A DNA stretch of 52,107 bases from an uncultured Selenomonadaceae bacterium (GCA_905234505.1 CAJOIA010000015.1:1-52107), one strand, 5' to 3'. Shown: positions 9,520-17,920, counted from the first letter of the stretch. Notes: generated by a model not told the origin, from the sequence alone. Made by a program: numbers and translations.

Positions 9520-9548
9520 ATTATAACATATCCTTCAAAAAACGTTAA
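9520..9548 (-). promoter_or_regulatory. Sigma-70 type promoter of the fha-prpC-prkC-rsgA operon
   Basis: On the minus strand TTAACG (9548-9543) is followed after 17 bases by a perfect TATAAT (9525-9520). It lies 35 bp upstream of the FHA start codon. Confidence 0.65.
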
Positions 9549-9605
9549 CAGGAAAATTAAAAAAAGCTGAAAAACTTCCCAACTTTGCAAATAAAAATTC
9601 TCAAA

Positions 9606-10637
9606 TTAGCGATTAATCCAACTGTTTCTTAGTTGTCCACAAGCCGCATCAATACCTGCGCCAAATTCTTTGCGAAGCGTGACGTTAATTCCGTGCGTGT
9701 TCAGATAGTGGAAAAATTTTTGAATGGCGTTGCGCGTCGGGCGTTTGAAGTTTCTTTCGTCTACAGGATTAATCGGGATTAAATTTACATTGCAAAGTTG
9801 ACCGGCAAGAATTTTCGCAAGTTGCCGCGCGTGTTCTTCGGTATCGTTGACGCCGCCGATTAAAATATATTCATAAGTGACGCGCCGCCCTGTTGCTTGT
9901 GCATAATCATTGCCCGCCGTCAAAACTTCTTCGAGCGGGAAGGCTGAATTTATCGGCATTAATTCGGAGCGCAGAATATTATTGGGCGCGTGCAAGGAAA
10001 TGGATAGCGTGACTGGAATTTTTTCATCAATCAATTTGTAAATCGCAGGGACGATACCGCAAGTTGAAATTGTAATTTTTCTGTAGCTTAAGCCGAGCGT
10101 ATAATTTTCGTGCAGAAGTTTCAGCATCGCCAGCAAATTTTCAAAATTCGTCAGCGGTTCGCCCGTTCCCATAATTACGACTGTATCGACTTTGCCGGAT
10201 TTTTCGCGCAGAAATTCACTGACAAAAATAATTTCGCCGAGCATTTCAGCCGTCGTCAAATTTCTGGTTAAACCGTTCAGCGTCGACGCGCAAAATTTAC
10301 AGCCCATTTGGCAACCAACCTGCGTAGAAATGCAAACGCTGTTGCCGTAATCGTGGCGCATTAAAACTGTTTCGACCGCCGCGCCGTCAGAAAAGCAAAG
10401 CAAAAATTTCGTTGTCAATTTGTCGGTGGAATTTTGAATTTTAATCTGTTTGGGCTTGGAAATTTCATAGCGCTGATTGAGTTCTGCGCGAAGATTTTTT
10501 GATAAATTCGTCATAGCGTCGAAAGAATTTGCGCCGCGCTGATAGAGCCATTCAGCAATTTGTTTAGCACGGAATTTCGGCAAATCGGACAGTTCCGTTT
10601 CCAATTCCGGCAATGTTAATCCAAATAAATTTTTCAA
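9606..10637 (-). CDS. rlmN: 23S rRNA (adenine2503-C2)-methyltransferase RlmN
   Basis: RlmN is a radical SAM enzyme that methylates C2 of A2503 in 23S rRNA and A37 in some tRNAs. The radical SAM cluster motif CQMGCKFCAS is present near residue 115. The SAM-binding segment GTGEPL and the C-terminal catalytic cysteine region (GIDAACGQL) are also visible. A GTG four codons upstream is possible, but a TTG start is preferred: GAGG lies six bases before it and it follows the rsmB stop by one base. Length (343 aa) is normal. It is translationally coupled to rsmB, so two rRNA methylases are made together. Confidence 0.95.
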   Translation of the reverse strand: MKNLFGLTLPELETELSDLPKFRAKQIAEWLYQRGANSFDAMTNLSKNLRAELNQRYEISKPKQIKIQNSTDKLTTKFLLCFSDGAAVETVLMRHDYGNSVCISTQVGCQMGCKFCASTLNGLTRNLTTAEMLGEIIFVSEFLREKSGKVDTVVIMGTGEPLTNFENLLAMLKLLHENYTLGLSYRKITISTCGIVPAIYKLIDEKIPVTLSISLHAPNNILRSELMPINSAFPLEEVLTAGNDYAQATGRRVTYEYILIGGVNDTEEHARQLAKILAGQLCNVNLIPINPVDERNFKRPTRNAIQKFFHYLNTHGINVTLRKEFGAGIDAACGQLRNSWINR

Positions 10638-10638
10638 G

Positions 10639-11904
10639 CTACACCTCACGAATCATTTTGGCAATAAAAAATCCATCCGTTCCGTCAATGTGCGGCAACA
10701 GATTTTTCATTTCAACCAGTTTAAAATTTTTATTGGCGGCAAGAAATTTCTCAACGACCGATTCATTTTCGCGGCGAATAATCGTGCAAGTGCAGTAAAC
10801 CAAAACGCCACCAATTTTCACAGCTCGCCCCGCACTATTTAAAATTTCGCTCTGAAGTTTCGGCAATTCGGCAATTTCAGCAGGAGTTTTTTTCCAACGC
10901 AGATCAGCTTTGCGCCGAATCACGCCCAACCCAGAACAAGGCGCGTCAACTAAGACTTTGTCGGCTTGATTGGAAAATTTATCGCCAATTTCCCGCGCGT
11001 CTATTAAAACCGGCTCAATAATTTTTACACCAAGTCGCGCAGAATTTTCTTTGATATGCTCAAGCTTAGTTTTAAAAATGTCAGCCGCAATAATCCGCCC
11101 ACTGTTTTTCATCAGCTCGGCAATATGAGTAGCTTTACCGCCAGGCGCTGCGCAACAATCTATCACAAAATCACCCGCAACAGGATTCAAAATATGCGCC
11201 GCCAACATCGAACTTTCATCTTGCACTTGACAGCGACCATCTTTCAGCGGCTTAAATTTGTCAAGCGCGCCGTGACCTCTGCAAATAATTCCTTCCGGCA
11301 CAAGCTTGGATTTTTCCGCGTTTTTAAGTTCATTCATAATTTCTGCGCGAGTCGCCTTCAAAAAATTAACACGCAGACAAAGCGGCGGCTCAATATTATC
11401 AGCGTCAAGAATTTTTTTAGCCGTGTCAAATCCAAATTCTGCAATAAATAAATCGACCAGCCAAGCCGGATGAAATGTATTCAAAGCTAAATCGTCCGGC
11501 GGAAAATCTGATTTGGCAGGTTCGCGAATTGCCGAGCGCATAACGCCATTTACAAATTTTGACGCGCCAATATTCGCGAAAGTCTTTGCAATTTCAACCG
11601 ATTCATTGACTGCCGCCGAATTGGGCACTCTGTCCATAAAAAAAATCTGATAAAAGCCCGCACGCAATACCGCCATAACCTTATCGTCAACCGTGCGACT
11701 CACGTACTTTGAAATTTTCCAATCCAATGACGCGCCCGCCTTAACCACGCCATAAACAATTTCTGTGCAAAAGCGCCTGTCTAAATCGTTTAATTTTTCT
11801 TGCCGCAAAATCTGCGCGAGTGACACGTTTGAATATGCGCCTTCAACTTGCACAGCATAAATAGCTTTGACCGCCGCCAATCTCGCTTTGTCCAAAATCT
11901 TCAC
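10639..11904 (-). CDS. rsmB: 16S rRNA (cytosine967-C5)-methyltransferase RsmB
   Basis: RsmB methylates C967 of 16S rRNA. An N-terminal NusB-like RNA-binding domain (residues ~1-130, DLDRRFCTEIVYGVVK) is joined to a Rossmann-type SAM methyltransferase domain. The SAM motif DCCAAPGGKATHIAEL is near residue 245. The two catalytic cysteines of the m5C class are in DAPCSGLG and VYCTCT. Length (421 aa) is usual. The start is GTG; the stop lies inside the ribosome binding region of rlmN. It sits one base downstream of a small conserved gene. Confidence 0.95.
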   Translation of the reverse strand: MKILDKARLAAVKAIYAVQVEGAYSNVSLAQILRQEKLNDLDRRFCTEIVYGVVKAGASLDWKISKYVSRTVDDKVMAVLRAGFYQIFFMDRVPNSAAVNESVEIAKTFANIGASKFVNGVMRSAIREPAKSDFPPDDLALNTFHPAWLVDLFIAEFGFDTAKKILDADNIEPPLCLRVNFLKATRAEIMNELKNAEKSKLVPEGIICRGHGALDKFKPLKDGRCQVQDESSMLAAHILNPVAGDFVIDCCAAPGGKATHIAELMKNSGRIIAADIFKTKLEHIKENSARLGVKIIEPVLIDAREIGDKFSNQADKVLVDAPCSGLGVIRRKADLRWKKTPAEIAELPKLQSEILNSAGRAVKIGGVLVYCTCTIIRRENESVVEKFLAANKNFKLVEMKNLLPHIDGTDGFFIAKMIREV

Positions 11905-11905
11905 C

Positions 11906-12166
11906 TCAATAAATATGATATTCCTTCCAGGGAATTTGATCTAATCGCACGGTTTTTAAAAAATCAACTATGTCACGCCGCCCGTAATAATGCGGGTTGC
12001 CCGCCGAATCCTGCGACATTAAAATTATCGGCATGTTCGGGAAGAAATATTGTAGTTGCTGCCGCGTCCGGATTATTCGTGAGGTGTAATTTGTTACCGC
12101 TGGATTGACGACCACAACCGCAAATGTTACGCCCTGTTCGATTATTACTGCGCCTTGTATTTTCAT
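11906..12166 (-). CDS. Small protein of unknown function upstream of rsmB
   Basis: I cannot assign a function. From the ATG at 12166 the product is about 86 residues, with a compact alternating hydrophobic start (MKIQGAVIIEQGVTFAVVVV), then PAVTNYTSRI and an acidic, aromatic tail (IPWKEYHIY). It has no signal peptide and looks like a small cytosolic alpha/beta protein. An in-frame TTG at 12247 would add 27 residues but has no ribosome binding site. The chosen ATG follows a G-rich stretch. It ends one base before rsmB and is probably co-transcribed. Confidence 0.55.
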   Translation of the reverse strand: MKIQGAVIIEQGVTFAVVVVNPAVTNYTSRIIRTRQQLQYFFPNMPIILMSQDSAGNPHYYGRRDIVDFLKTVRLDQIPWKEYHIY

Positions 12167-12285
12167 TTTAACCGCCCCCAAAACTTTTATTAATCGTACA
12201 ACAAGCGCCGCCAATTTGCAACTGAATTTGACAAACGATAGCCTCAAGCTTAGAATTAATCAAAATGTTTTCGGAGTGATTGATT

Positions 12286-12648
12286 TTGGCTGAGAAAGAT
12301 TTTATGTACGGCGCGGCGGAAAGACTGCGCGAAAAACTTAATGATTTAATAACGAAGATGGAAAATCCATATTATATAATTTTGGAAATTGCGAAGCTGC
12401 TTGGCGAAATGAGCGGCGAAAAAAATTATTATCGCACGGTTCAAGAGCAGCTTCATACGAATTACGGGCTGATTCTCAAAGATAAATTCGTTTTGAACCA
12501 GGAAATTAAATTGCTTGAAGAGCGGCTGAAAAAAATTGAAGCGGCATATAATAATCCGGATTTTGCCGAAGACGAACATCAGCGCATCGGTTTTGCATTG
12601 GCGCGGCACAAAGCAGAAATTGAGCGCTTGAAAAATATGCATGAATAA
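12286..12648 (+). CDS. Small helical coiled-coil protein, function unknown
   Basis: The predicted product of about 120 residues is almost entirely helical and charged, with a strong heptad-like stretch in the second half (KLLEERLKKIEAAYNNP and ARHKAEIERLKN). I see no signal peptide, membrane segment or known motif. The TTG start was chosen because GGAG lies nine bases before it; a second TTG two codons upstream is too close to the ribosome binding site. Its last eight bases overlap the next gene, an ABC-2 permease, so it is probably made together with that exporter. Confidence 0.6.
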   Translation: MAEKDFMYGAAERLREKLNDLITKMENPYYIILEIAKLLGEMSGEKNYYRTVQEQLHTNYGLILKDKFVLNQEIKLLEERLKKIEAAYNNPDFAEDEHQRIGFALARHKAEIERLKNMHE

Positions 12649-13375
12649 TTTTCTGTTCGACGTAAGCACGGTAATTTGGCGCGACTGGATTGTTTTAAGG
12701 CGGCGGCTCAAAAAATTTATTCTGTCGCGATTGGTGACGCCGGTTTTGTATTTGGTTGCATTCGGCTGGGGATTGGGCAAAAATATTAATCTGGAAAGCG
12801 GCAGTTATTTGGATTTTCTTGTGCCAGGAATTATCGCGCTGAATACAATGAACGTCAGCTATATGAGCATTATCACGATTCATACTGAAAAAATTTACCA
12901 CAAGAGCCTTGAAGAATATTTGAGCGCGCCAATTTCGCCAGTCGCCTTTGTGATTGGAAAAATGAGTTCGGCAGTTTTGCGGGCGTTAATTTCGGTGTCG
13001 TTGATTTTGTGCGTGGCAATTTTGTTTGACGCCAGCTTGAATTTTTTATCAGCGAGCTTTTTATTCGTGGTAATTTTAAATTCGGTGATATTCGCGGGCG
13101 TGGGATTTTGCGCGGCAATGCATGTTCAAACTTACGAAGAACTCGCGCAGGTCAACACTTACGCGCTAATGCCGATGAGCTTTTTGTGCGGAACATTTTT
13201 TTCGACGGCGCAGTTGCCGGAAATGGTGCGGTGGCTGATAGAAATTTTGCCACTGACGCATGCAAGCGTGCTCTTACGTTCGGGAATGAATTTAACTTCG
13301 CTGGCGATTTTGATTTTTTACGCGGCGGCATTTTTAATTTTATCATGCCGCGAATTTAAAAAGTTGGTGAATTGA
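12641..13375 (+). CDS. ABC-2 type transporter permease
   Basis: This is the membrane subunit of an exporter of the DrrB/NodJ class. The 244 residues contain about six hydrophobic helices (for example VTPVLYLVAFGWGLG, FLVPGIIALNTMNVSYM and ILIFYAAAFLIL) and the EYLSAPISPVAFVIGK segment typical of ABC-2 permeases. The substrate cannot be told from sequence; relatives move drugs, polysaccharides or lipids outward. The stop overlaps the ATG of the ATPase gene (TGATG), a strong sign that the two form one transporter. Confidence 0.85.
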   Translation: MNNFLFDVSTVIWRDWIVLRRRLKKFILSRLVTPVLYLVAFGWGLGKNINLESGSYLDFLVPGIIALNTMNVSYMSIITIHTEKIYHKSLEEYLSAPISPVAFVIGKMSSAVLRALISVSLILCVAILFDASLNFLSASFLFVVILNSVIFAGVGFCAAMHVQTYEELAQVNTYALMPMSFLCGTFFSTAQLPEMVRWLIEILPLTHASVLLRSGMNLTSLAILIFYAAAFLILSCREFKKLVN

Positions 13376-14106
13376 TGAGAAAACATCACAGAGAAAAATT
13401 GTGCGAAACGCGAGTTGAAAATTTCGGCGTGAAGGTCGGCGAGCTGATTATTTTTCAAGACGTGAATTTTACGCTGAATTGCGGCGAATTGACGGCGCTG
13501 ATTGGACCGAACGGCGCGGGAAAATCTACACTGTTAAAATCTATTTTGGGCGAAGTGGCGCATACTGGCAAATTAAATTATTTTGACGCGAAAGGTAAGC
13601 ATTTGCGTCCGATAATAGGTTACGTTCCGCAAACATTGAAATTCGATGCGACTTCCCCAACTTCAGTCTTGGATTTATTTATGGCGTGCTTGACGTGGCG
13701 ACCGGTGTGGTTATTTTCGGCGAGTTCAATTCGCGAGCGCGTATTAAAAAATTTACAGCGCGTACAAGCCGAATATTTAATCGACAGGCGATTGGGCGCA
13801 TTGTCTGGCGGCGAATTACAACGAGTTTTATTAGCGTTGGCACTTGAGCCATTGCCAGATTTATTATTATTGGACGAGCCGGTGAGCGGCGTTGACGAAA
13901 TTGGGCTAAAGATATTTTACGAATTAGCGGCAAAGTTATGCGCGGAGGAAGATATGGCGATATTGTTAATTTCGCACGATTTAGAAATGGTAAAAAAATA
14001 CGCTGATCGAGTGATATTACTCAATAAGCGCATATTAAGATATGGTAATGTGCAGGAAGTATTTCAATCGCTGGAGATGCAAAAGATATTTTTCAGTTTG
14101 AGTTGA
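13375..14106 (+). CDS. ABC transporter ATP-binding protein, ZnuC-like
   Basis: This is the ATPase subunit that should pair with the ABC-2 permease just upstream. Walker A (IGPNGAGKST near residue 44), Q-loop (GYVPQ), signature LSGGELQR, Walker B (LLLLDEP) and the switch histidine (LISHD) are all intact. Overall character is closest to ZnuC/MntB-type metal-importer ATPases rather than to the DrrA ATPases that usually accompany ABC-2 permeases. The gene starts at an ATG overlapping the permease stop; a TTG one codon earlier is possible. Its 3' end faces folE2 across a structured repeat. Confidence 0.85.
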   Translation: MRKHHREKLCETRVENFGVKVGELIIFQDVNFTLNCGELTALIGPNGAGKSTLLKSILGEVAHTGKLNYFDAKGKHLRPIIGYVPQTLKFDATSPTSVLDLFMACLTWRPVWLFSASSIRERVLKNLQRVQAEYLIDRRLGALSGGELQRVLLALALEPLPDLLLLDEPVSGVDEIGLKIFYELAAKLCAEEDMAILLISHDLEMVKKYADRVILLNKRILRYGNVQEVFQSLEMQKIFFSLS

Positions 14107-14115
14107 CAAAAAAAA

Positions 14116-14280
14116 GAGCGCTCAAGGATGAGCGCTCCCGCGCCATTTTCAAGGATTGAAAATTTGCGCGGCTGTATATTATTTTTTTATCACTCTCGTC
14201 TGATCTCGCGGAACCGATTCTACTTCGTTTTTCTTTCTTTGCTTGGCGTTTCTTTATTTTTACAAAAAGAAAGAAATGCC
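14116..14280 (-). repeat. Modular 3'-UTR element, copy A (after folE2)
   Basis: Read in the folE2 direction (minus strand), the element starts three bases after the stop codon. Hairpin 3 (14280-14245) has GGC/GCC ends closing a TTTCTTT/AAAGAAA stem. A purine-rich AGCAAAGAAAG tract follows, then about 55 variable bases, hairpin 2 (14171-14138, GC-rich base with an A/T-rich upper stem) and hairpin 1 (14137-14116, stem GAGCGCTC, loop ATCCTT). A T run follows hairpin 1. Hairpin 1 plus the T run is a good intrinsic terminator. Copy B at 31528-31690 is about four-fifths identical by eye. Confidence 0.85.
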
Positions 14281-14283
14281 GAA

Positions 14284-15051
14284 TTAAAGAACTTCAATAT
14301 GGCTGGCAAAGGCGTTATGGTTGTGAATCGATTCAAAATTCTCGCACTCAATTTCAAACGCAGAAACATTTTCAATCTGCCTTACTGCAATCACGACATC
14401 GCGCAGAATATCTTCCACGAACTTGGGATTTTGATATGCAGCTTCGGTAACAAATTTTTCGTCTTCACGCTTGAGCACAGGATAAAGTTTGCTAGAACCT
14501 TGACTTTCAATCAGCTGTACAATTTTTTCAATATCAATATATTCAACGTTAGCAAAATCCAATTTCACGCGGCAAATAGAGCGCTGATTATGAGCGCCAA
14601 AATTCGAAATTTCCTTACTGCAAGGACAGAGCGAAGTAAAAGGCACGGTTAATTGTAAACTAAAATTAAATTCACCACTGCGCGAAAGAGCGGCGTCAAT
14701 TTCGCAATCAATATCAAGGAGTGAGACACGCTCTGAAACCGGCGCAGTTCGTTTGACGAAAAATTTAAACGCCATCCTAATTGCCGAAAAATCTGTGTCG
14801 AGTTTTTTTATCGCTTCGCGCAGAATTTTTTCCACATCAGAGATTTGCATTGGCACATTCGACCAGTCAGTTAAAATTTCCATTAACCTGCTCATATGCG
14901 TCCCACGAATTTTTTCACTCAGCGCGACCGTAAATCTAATTTTCGCCAGCACTTGCTGATTCAAAATAAAAAATGGCAGGTGTACACCCGTTACACCTGT
15001 CCGTTGAATTTTAATACCGCGTGTGTCCACTTGGTTTTGTACGTCAATCAT
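14284..15051 (-). CDS. folE2: GTP cyclohydrolase FolE2 (type IB)
   Basis: This enzyme converts GTP to dihydroneopterin triphosphate, the first step of folate synthesis. Type IB enzymes can use various metals and often replace zinc-dependent FolE when zinc is scarce. The family motif CPCSKEISNFGAHNQR (near residue 145) carries the metal-binding cysteine. The N-terminal DTRGIKIQRTGVTG and the segment GTHMSRLMEIL are also characteristic. Length (255 aa) is normal. It is the last gene of a likely operon with the MgtC-like and glucosaminidase genes and ends at the structured repeat. I see no Zur box upstream. Confidence 0.95.
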   Translation of the reverse strand: MIDVQNQVDTRGIKIQRTGVTGVHLPFFILNQQVLAKIRFTVALSEKIRGTHMSRLMEILTDWSNVPMQISDVEKILREAIKKLDTDFSAIRMAFKFFVKRTAPVSERVSLLDIDCEIDAALSRSGEFNFSLQLTVPFTSLCPCSKEISNFGAHNQRSICRVKLDFANVEYIDIEKIVQLIESQGSSKLYPVLKREDEKFVTEAAYQNPKFVEDILRDVVIAVRQIENVSAFEIECENFESIHNHNAFASHIEVL

Positions 15052-15069
15052 TTTTGCCCTCGTCTCAAT

Positions 15070-15717
15070 TTAATTTACATCGACGCTGACAACGCCCTCA
15101 ATTCTCTTAATCGCGTCAACAACGACAATGCTTTTCAAATTCCGGTGATTGTAAACTTCAAAATCTATGCATAAAATATCTGAATGCTCTTCGTCCGCCT
15201 TGACTTTGACGCCGCGAACTTTAAGCTGTAAATCGTCAATTAGCTGACCTGGTCTTTCGTGCGTGTGAATGGTGAGGAATAAATTTTTTTCGTGCATAAC
15301 CCATTCGTCAATTCGCGAAAGTGTACCGAGCGTAGAAAAAATCAGTGCGGTGGTAAATAACGCGCCGGAATAATAACCCGCGCCTACCGCTAAACCTACA
15401 CCCGAAACCGCCCAAATGCAAGCCGCCGTTGTAAGCCCTGTAACTGTTAAACCTTCTTTCATAATTGCGCCCGCGCCGAGAAAACCTATTCCACTGACAA
15501 CTTGAGCTGCTAATCTGGCAGGGTCAGCGTTAGTCCTTCCCTCAACGTTAAAATATAATGCCTCGCTTAAAACCATGATCAAGCATGAACCGAGACAAAC
15601 CAGGACATTCGTTCGCAAGCCCGCAGATTTACGCCGACTTTGCCGCTCATATCCTATCACGCCGCCTAATACACAAGCCAGCGTTAATCTAAAAAATAAT
15701 TCCCACTCAGAAATCAC
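15070..15717 (-). CDS. MgtC/SapB family membrane protein
   Basis: This is an inner-membrane protein of the MgtC/SapB family; members affect magnesium homeostasis and F-type ATPase activity, but many have unknown roles. Four or five hydrophobic segments fill the first ~140 residues, with the family signature GGVIGYERQSRRKSAGLRTN and GIGFLGAGAIMKEG. The last ~75 residues look like a soluble ACT-like domain ending in EGVVSVDVN. A GTG three codons into the longest frame is chosen because AGGTGA lies five bases before it. The gene precedes folE2 by 18 bp. Confidence 0.88.
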   Translation of the reverse strand: MISEWELFFRLTLACVLGGVIGYERQSRRKSAGLRTNVLVCLGSCLIMVLSEALYFNVEGRTNADPARLAAQVVSGIGFLGAGAIMKEGLTVTGLTTAACIWAVSGVGLAVGAGYYSGALFTTALIFSTLGTLSRIDEWVMHEKNLFLTIHTHERPGQLIDDLQLKVRGVKVKADEEHSDILCIDFEVYNHRNLKSIVVVDAIKRIEGVVSVDVN

Positions 15718-15748
15718 AATTATCACCTGAAGGTTAAGGCGTTATAAA

Positions 15749-16600
15749 TTATTGAACCAAAATAGCTTTAAATATCGATAAAATTTCTTGACCGTAGTAA
15801 TTGCCAGGAACAGCCCAGCGTCCATTTAAATCTTGCCAGTTACCCAAAGTTTTTGAGCCGTAAGCTTCACGAACCAAATCATAACGAGGATCTACAATTT
15901 GCGTGGTAGGTTTACGCGTTGAAGAATAAGCTAACAAATGCTGAATATGAGCGCGAACGCCCATTCTCGGACTTGAAAAATATGAACCTCTGACGCCGCC
16001 GCCAGTCGTGCCTAAACCGCAATAATTATTTTGCTCAGGAACAACATCGCCGCCATAGCGGAAAAATCCAGTTTCTTTCAAAGCCTGCGCGAATGCTACA
16101 TCAGGACGAACACCTTCGCGCGCGCCCTCTTCGTAGTAAATCTGAACAATTTCTTCGGCGGAAATCGGCAAATTCGGATAAGGATTGTTGCTCAAAAGAT
16201 AATTTACACATTGCTCTTGAGTTGCAAGCGGCGTTCCAATTATTGAAGTGTCATAACGCGAAACAGTTTTTTTCACATATACATTGTCAGGATATGGCGA
16301 ATCAATATTAATTTCTTCCGCAATTTCAGACTGCATGATCGAATCAATATCAAAATCCGAGCCCAAAATTGCATGTGGAGCTATACTTGATTTAACCGTT
16401 TGAACTTTAGCCTGCGTGTCAATGTTTTCAGTTTCGTTAATATTAACAGCCTTGCTCTTGCTGGCTATCTGCCTCACCTCCGATTTAGTCGTAACTTTCG
16501 GGTCATGAACTCTTTTAGCGTCGGTCATTGTCGGCAGCGAAATTGCAAACGTGCCTATAGCAACCGCTGCCACCAACTTTTTTAATCGCTTTCCTTCCAA
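15749..16600 (-). CDS. Secreted glucosaminidase-domain protein (GH73-like)
   Basis: This is probably an exported peptidoglycan hydrolase that cleaves after N-acetylglucosamine. After a signal peptide (RLKKLVAAVAIGTFAISLPT, cleaved near TDA) there is a low-complexity region of ~90 residues. The C-terminal ~150 residues are glucosaminidase-like: ARE, DVAFAQALKETGFF with the putative catalytic Glu, NNYCGLGTTGGG, and a terminal NWQDLNGRWAVPGNYYG. The longest frame starts 29 codons upstream, but AGGTG seven bases before the TTG at 16600 and the signal peptide position support the start used here. Confidence 0.82.
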   Translation of the reverse strand: MEGKRLKKLVAAVAIGTFAISLPTMTDAKRVHDPKVTTKSEVRQIASKSKAVNINETENIDTQAKVQTVKSSIAPHAILGSDFDIDSIMQSEIAEEINIDSPYPDNVYVKKTVSRYDTSIIGTPLATQEQCVNYLLSNNPYPNLPISAEEIVQIYYEEGAREGVRPDVAFAQALKETGFFRYGGDVVPEQNNYCGLGTTGGGVRGSYFSSPRMGVRAHIQHLLAYSSTRKPTTQIVDPRYDLVREAYGSKTLGNWQDLNGRWAVPGNYYGQEILSIFKAILVQ

Positions 16601-16645
16601 ACTTAAACACCTCATTTTCATTAATTTTTCAGTAAACCAGGCTAA

Positions 16646-16674
16646 AGTATACACCATTATTTGAAGCGGTGCAA
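16646..16674 (-). promoter_or_regulatory. Promoter of the glucosaminidase-mgtC-folE2 operon
   Basis: On the minus strand TTGCAC (16674-16669) and TATACT (16651-16646) are 17 bases apart, about 45 bp upstream of the chosen start codon. Confidence 0.5.
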
Positions 16675-16736
16675 GAAATACTTTCAATTACGGTAGGAAA
16701 TTTTAAATTGCACTAATTTTTTTTAATAAAATTTTA

Positions 16737-16765
16737 AAGACAAAAGAGCATTTTGATATTATAAT
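16737..16765 (+). promoter_or_regulatory. Possible promoter of the secreted repeat protein
   Basis: A perfect TATAAT (16760-16765) lies 35 bp before the ATG. The matching -35 position (AAGACA) is weak. It diverges from the glucosaminidase promoter. Confidence 0.4.
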
Positions 16766-16799
16766 TCAGCTATTCCAAGTTTGCAGGAGGAACAATATT

Positions 16800-17477
16800 A
16801 TGACTAGTTTTAAAAAGAAATTAATTGCCGGTCTTCTGAGCGGTGCGATTTTATTTACAGGCGGTCTTGCAATGAATGACGTACAAGCTGCTGAAAGACC
16901 TACAAAAAATGTACAGCAAACCGACACGAAAAAGCATCGCGAGCGCCCGCAAATGACAGAGGCACAAATTAACGAAGCAGCTAAAAATCTTGCCGATATG
17001 TACGGCGTGAGTCAAGCTGAGGTGGCAACGGCGCTGAAAGATCATGTGCATTTCGGCGATATTGAACAGGCGGCAATGCTTTCAAAAATCAGTGGCAAAT
17101 CTTTTTCTGCAGTACTTGCTATGAAATGCGATTGGTGGCAAGTTGCTGAAAAACTCGGCGTGACGCAGGAACAGTACGACGCGCTTATGAAAGAGCAAAT
17201 GACTAGCCGCCTTGTTGAAGATTCAAAGCTTGACAAGAAAACTGTTGAAAGTCTGTTGAATGACAATTACGATCCGCGCGATATCCACATTGCGGGCATT
17301 ATCGCTAATGAATCCGGTAAAAATGTCAAAACTATATTGGCTAAACGCAAAATTAATAACAGTTGGAAAGACGTTGCCCAAGAGTTTAACGTTGATTTTA
17401 AGAAAATCATGGGCAAACATCACGGTCCGCGCGATGAATCCGCTGAAGAAGACGATAACGACAATCGCCGTTTCTAA
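16800..17477 (+). CDS. Secreted protein with two helical repeats, function unknown
   Basis: I do not recognise a described family. The 225-residue product has a clear signal peptide (FKKKLIAGLLSGAILFTGG, cleavage near VQAA). A basic linker follows, then two copies of a helical unit of ~68 residues, roughly 60-128 and 137-205. Matching positions include FGDIEQAAMLSKISGKSF against PRDIHIAGIIANESGKNV, and DWWQVAEKLGV against NSWKDVAQEFNV. The C-terminus is very acidic (ESAEEDDNDN). It carries an AGGAGG ribosome binding site, its own promoter region and a strong terminator, so it is a monocistronic unit. A periplasmic or envelope role is inferred only from the signal peptide. Confidence 0.75.
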   Translation: MTSFKKKLIAGLLSGAILFTGGLAMNDVQAAERPTKNVQQTDTKKHRERPQMTEAQINEAAKNLADMYGVSQAEVATALKDHVHFGDIEQAAMLSKISGKSFSAVLAMKCDWWQVAEKLGVTQEQYDALMKEQMTSRLVEDSKLDKKTVESLLNDNYDPRDIHIAGIIANESGKNVKTILAKRKINNSWKDVAQEFNVDFKKIMGKHHGPRDESAEEDDNDNRRF

Positions 17478-17503
17478 TAAAAATTATCCTTAACAATATT
17501 AAA

Positions 17504-17538
17504 CGCCCTTGCTACAACGAGCTCGGGCGGTTTTTTTT
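17504..17538 (+). terminator. Intrinsic terminator after the secreted repeat protein
   Basis: CGCCC (17504-17508) pairs with GGGCG (17525-17529), followed by a run of eight T. It also faces the 3' end of tmRNA. Confidence 0.7.
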
Positions 17539-17545
17539 ATTTTGA

Positions 17546-17872
17546 TGGAGATGAGGAGAATCGAACTCCTGTCCGAAAACATTGTTATTCAACTTTCTCC
17601 GAGCGCAGACAATGATTATTTTTCAATCTTGCCTAGTTCATTGACAAACTTTGCAAAATCAAGCGCCTTAAAAAAAATTCCTCGAGCGTTGCGGCGCGGT
17701 CGCGTTCGAGTATCCTGCATTGACCTCTAACACTACCTAGCAGGACTCAGCAGGTAGAGGCTGGCTTAAGCCGCCAGAGCGTATTCTTCGTTAGCGTTTA
17801 TTTTAAAAACACTTTTTCCCTTACTAAAGCGTATCAAATATCATCTATCCCCGTCGAAACCATTACATCCCC
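17546..17872 (-). ncRNA. ssrA: tmRNA (transfer-messenger RNA)
   Basis: This RNA rescues stalled ribosomes with SmpB and tags the unfinished protein for proteolysis. The 5' end GGGGATG pairs with the 3' end CATCTCC to form the tRNA-like acceptor. The T-arm GGAGTTCGATTCTCC is close to the 3' end, and the 5' part reads TAATGGTTTCGACGGGGATAG. The tag frame runs from 17795 to 17766 and encodes ANEEYALAA followed by TAA, giving the degradation tag AANEEYALAA with the alanine carried by tmRNA itself. The discriminator is A and CCA is not encoded (ATCA follows). It has its own promoter at the end of dnaB. Confidence 0.95.
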
Positions 17873-17887
17873 TTAGAAATTTTTGCA

Positions 17888-17916
17888 AGTCTAACATAAA
17901 AAAATTTTACTGTCAA
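17888..17916 (-). promoter_or_regulatory. ssrA promoter
   Basis: On the minus strand a perfect TTGACA (17916-17911) and TAGACT (17893-17888) are separated by 17 bases. The mature 5' end lies 15 bp further on. Confidence 0.75.
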
Positions 17917-17920
17917 ATCT

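Noticed and set aside
15052-15069. Riboswitch or Zur box controlling folE2
   Set aside because: Only 18 bp separate it from the MgtC-like gene and no inverted repeat is visible there.
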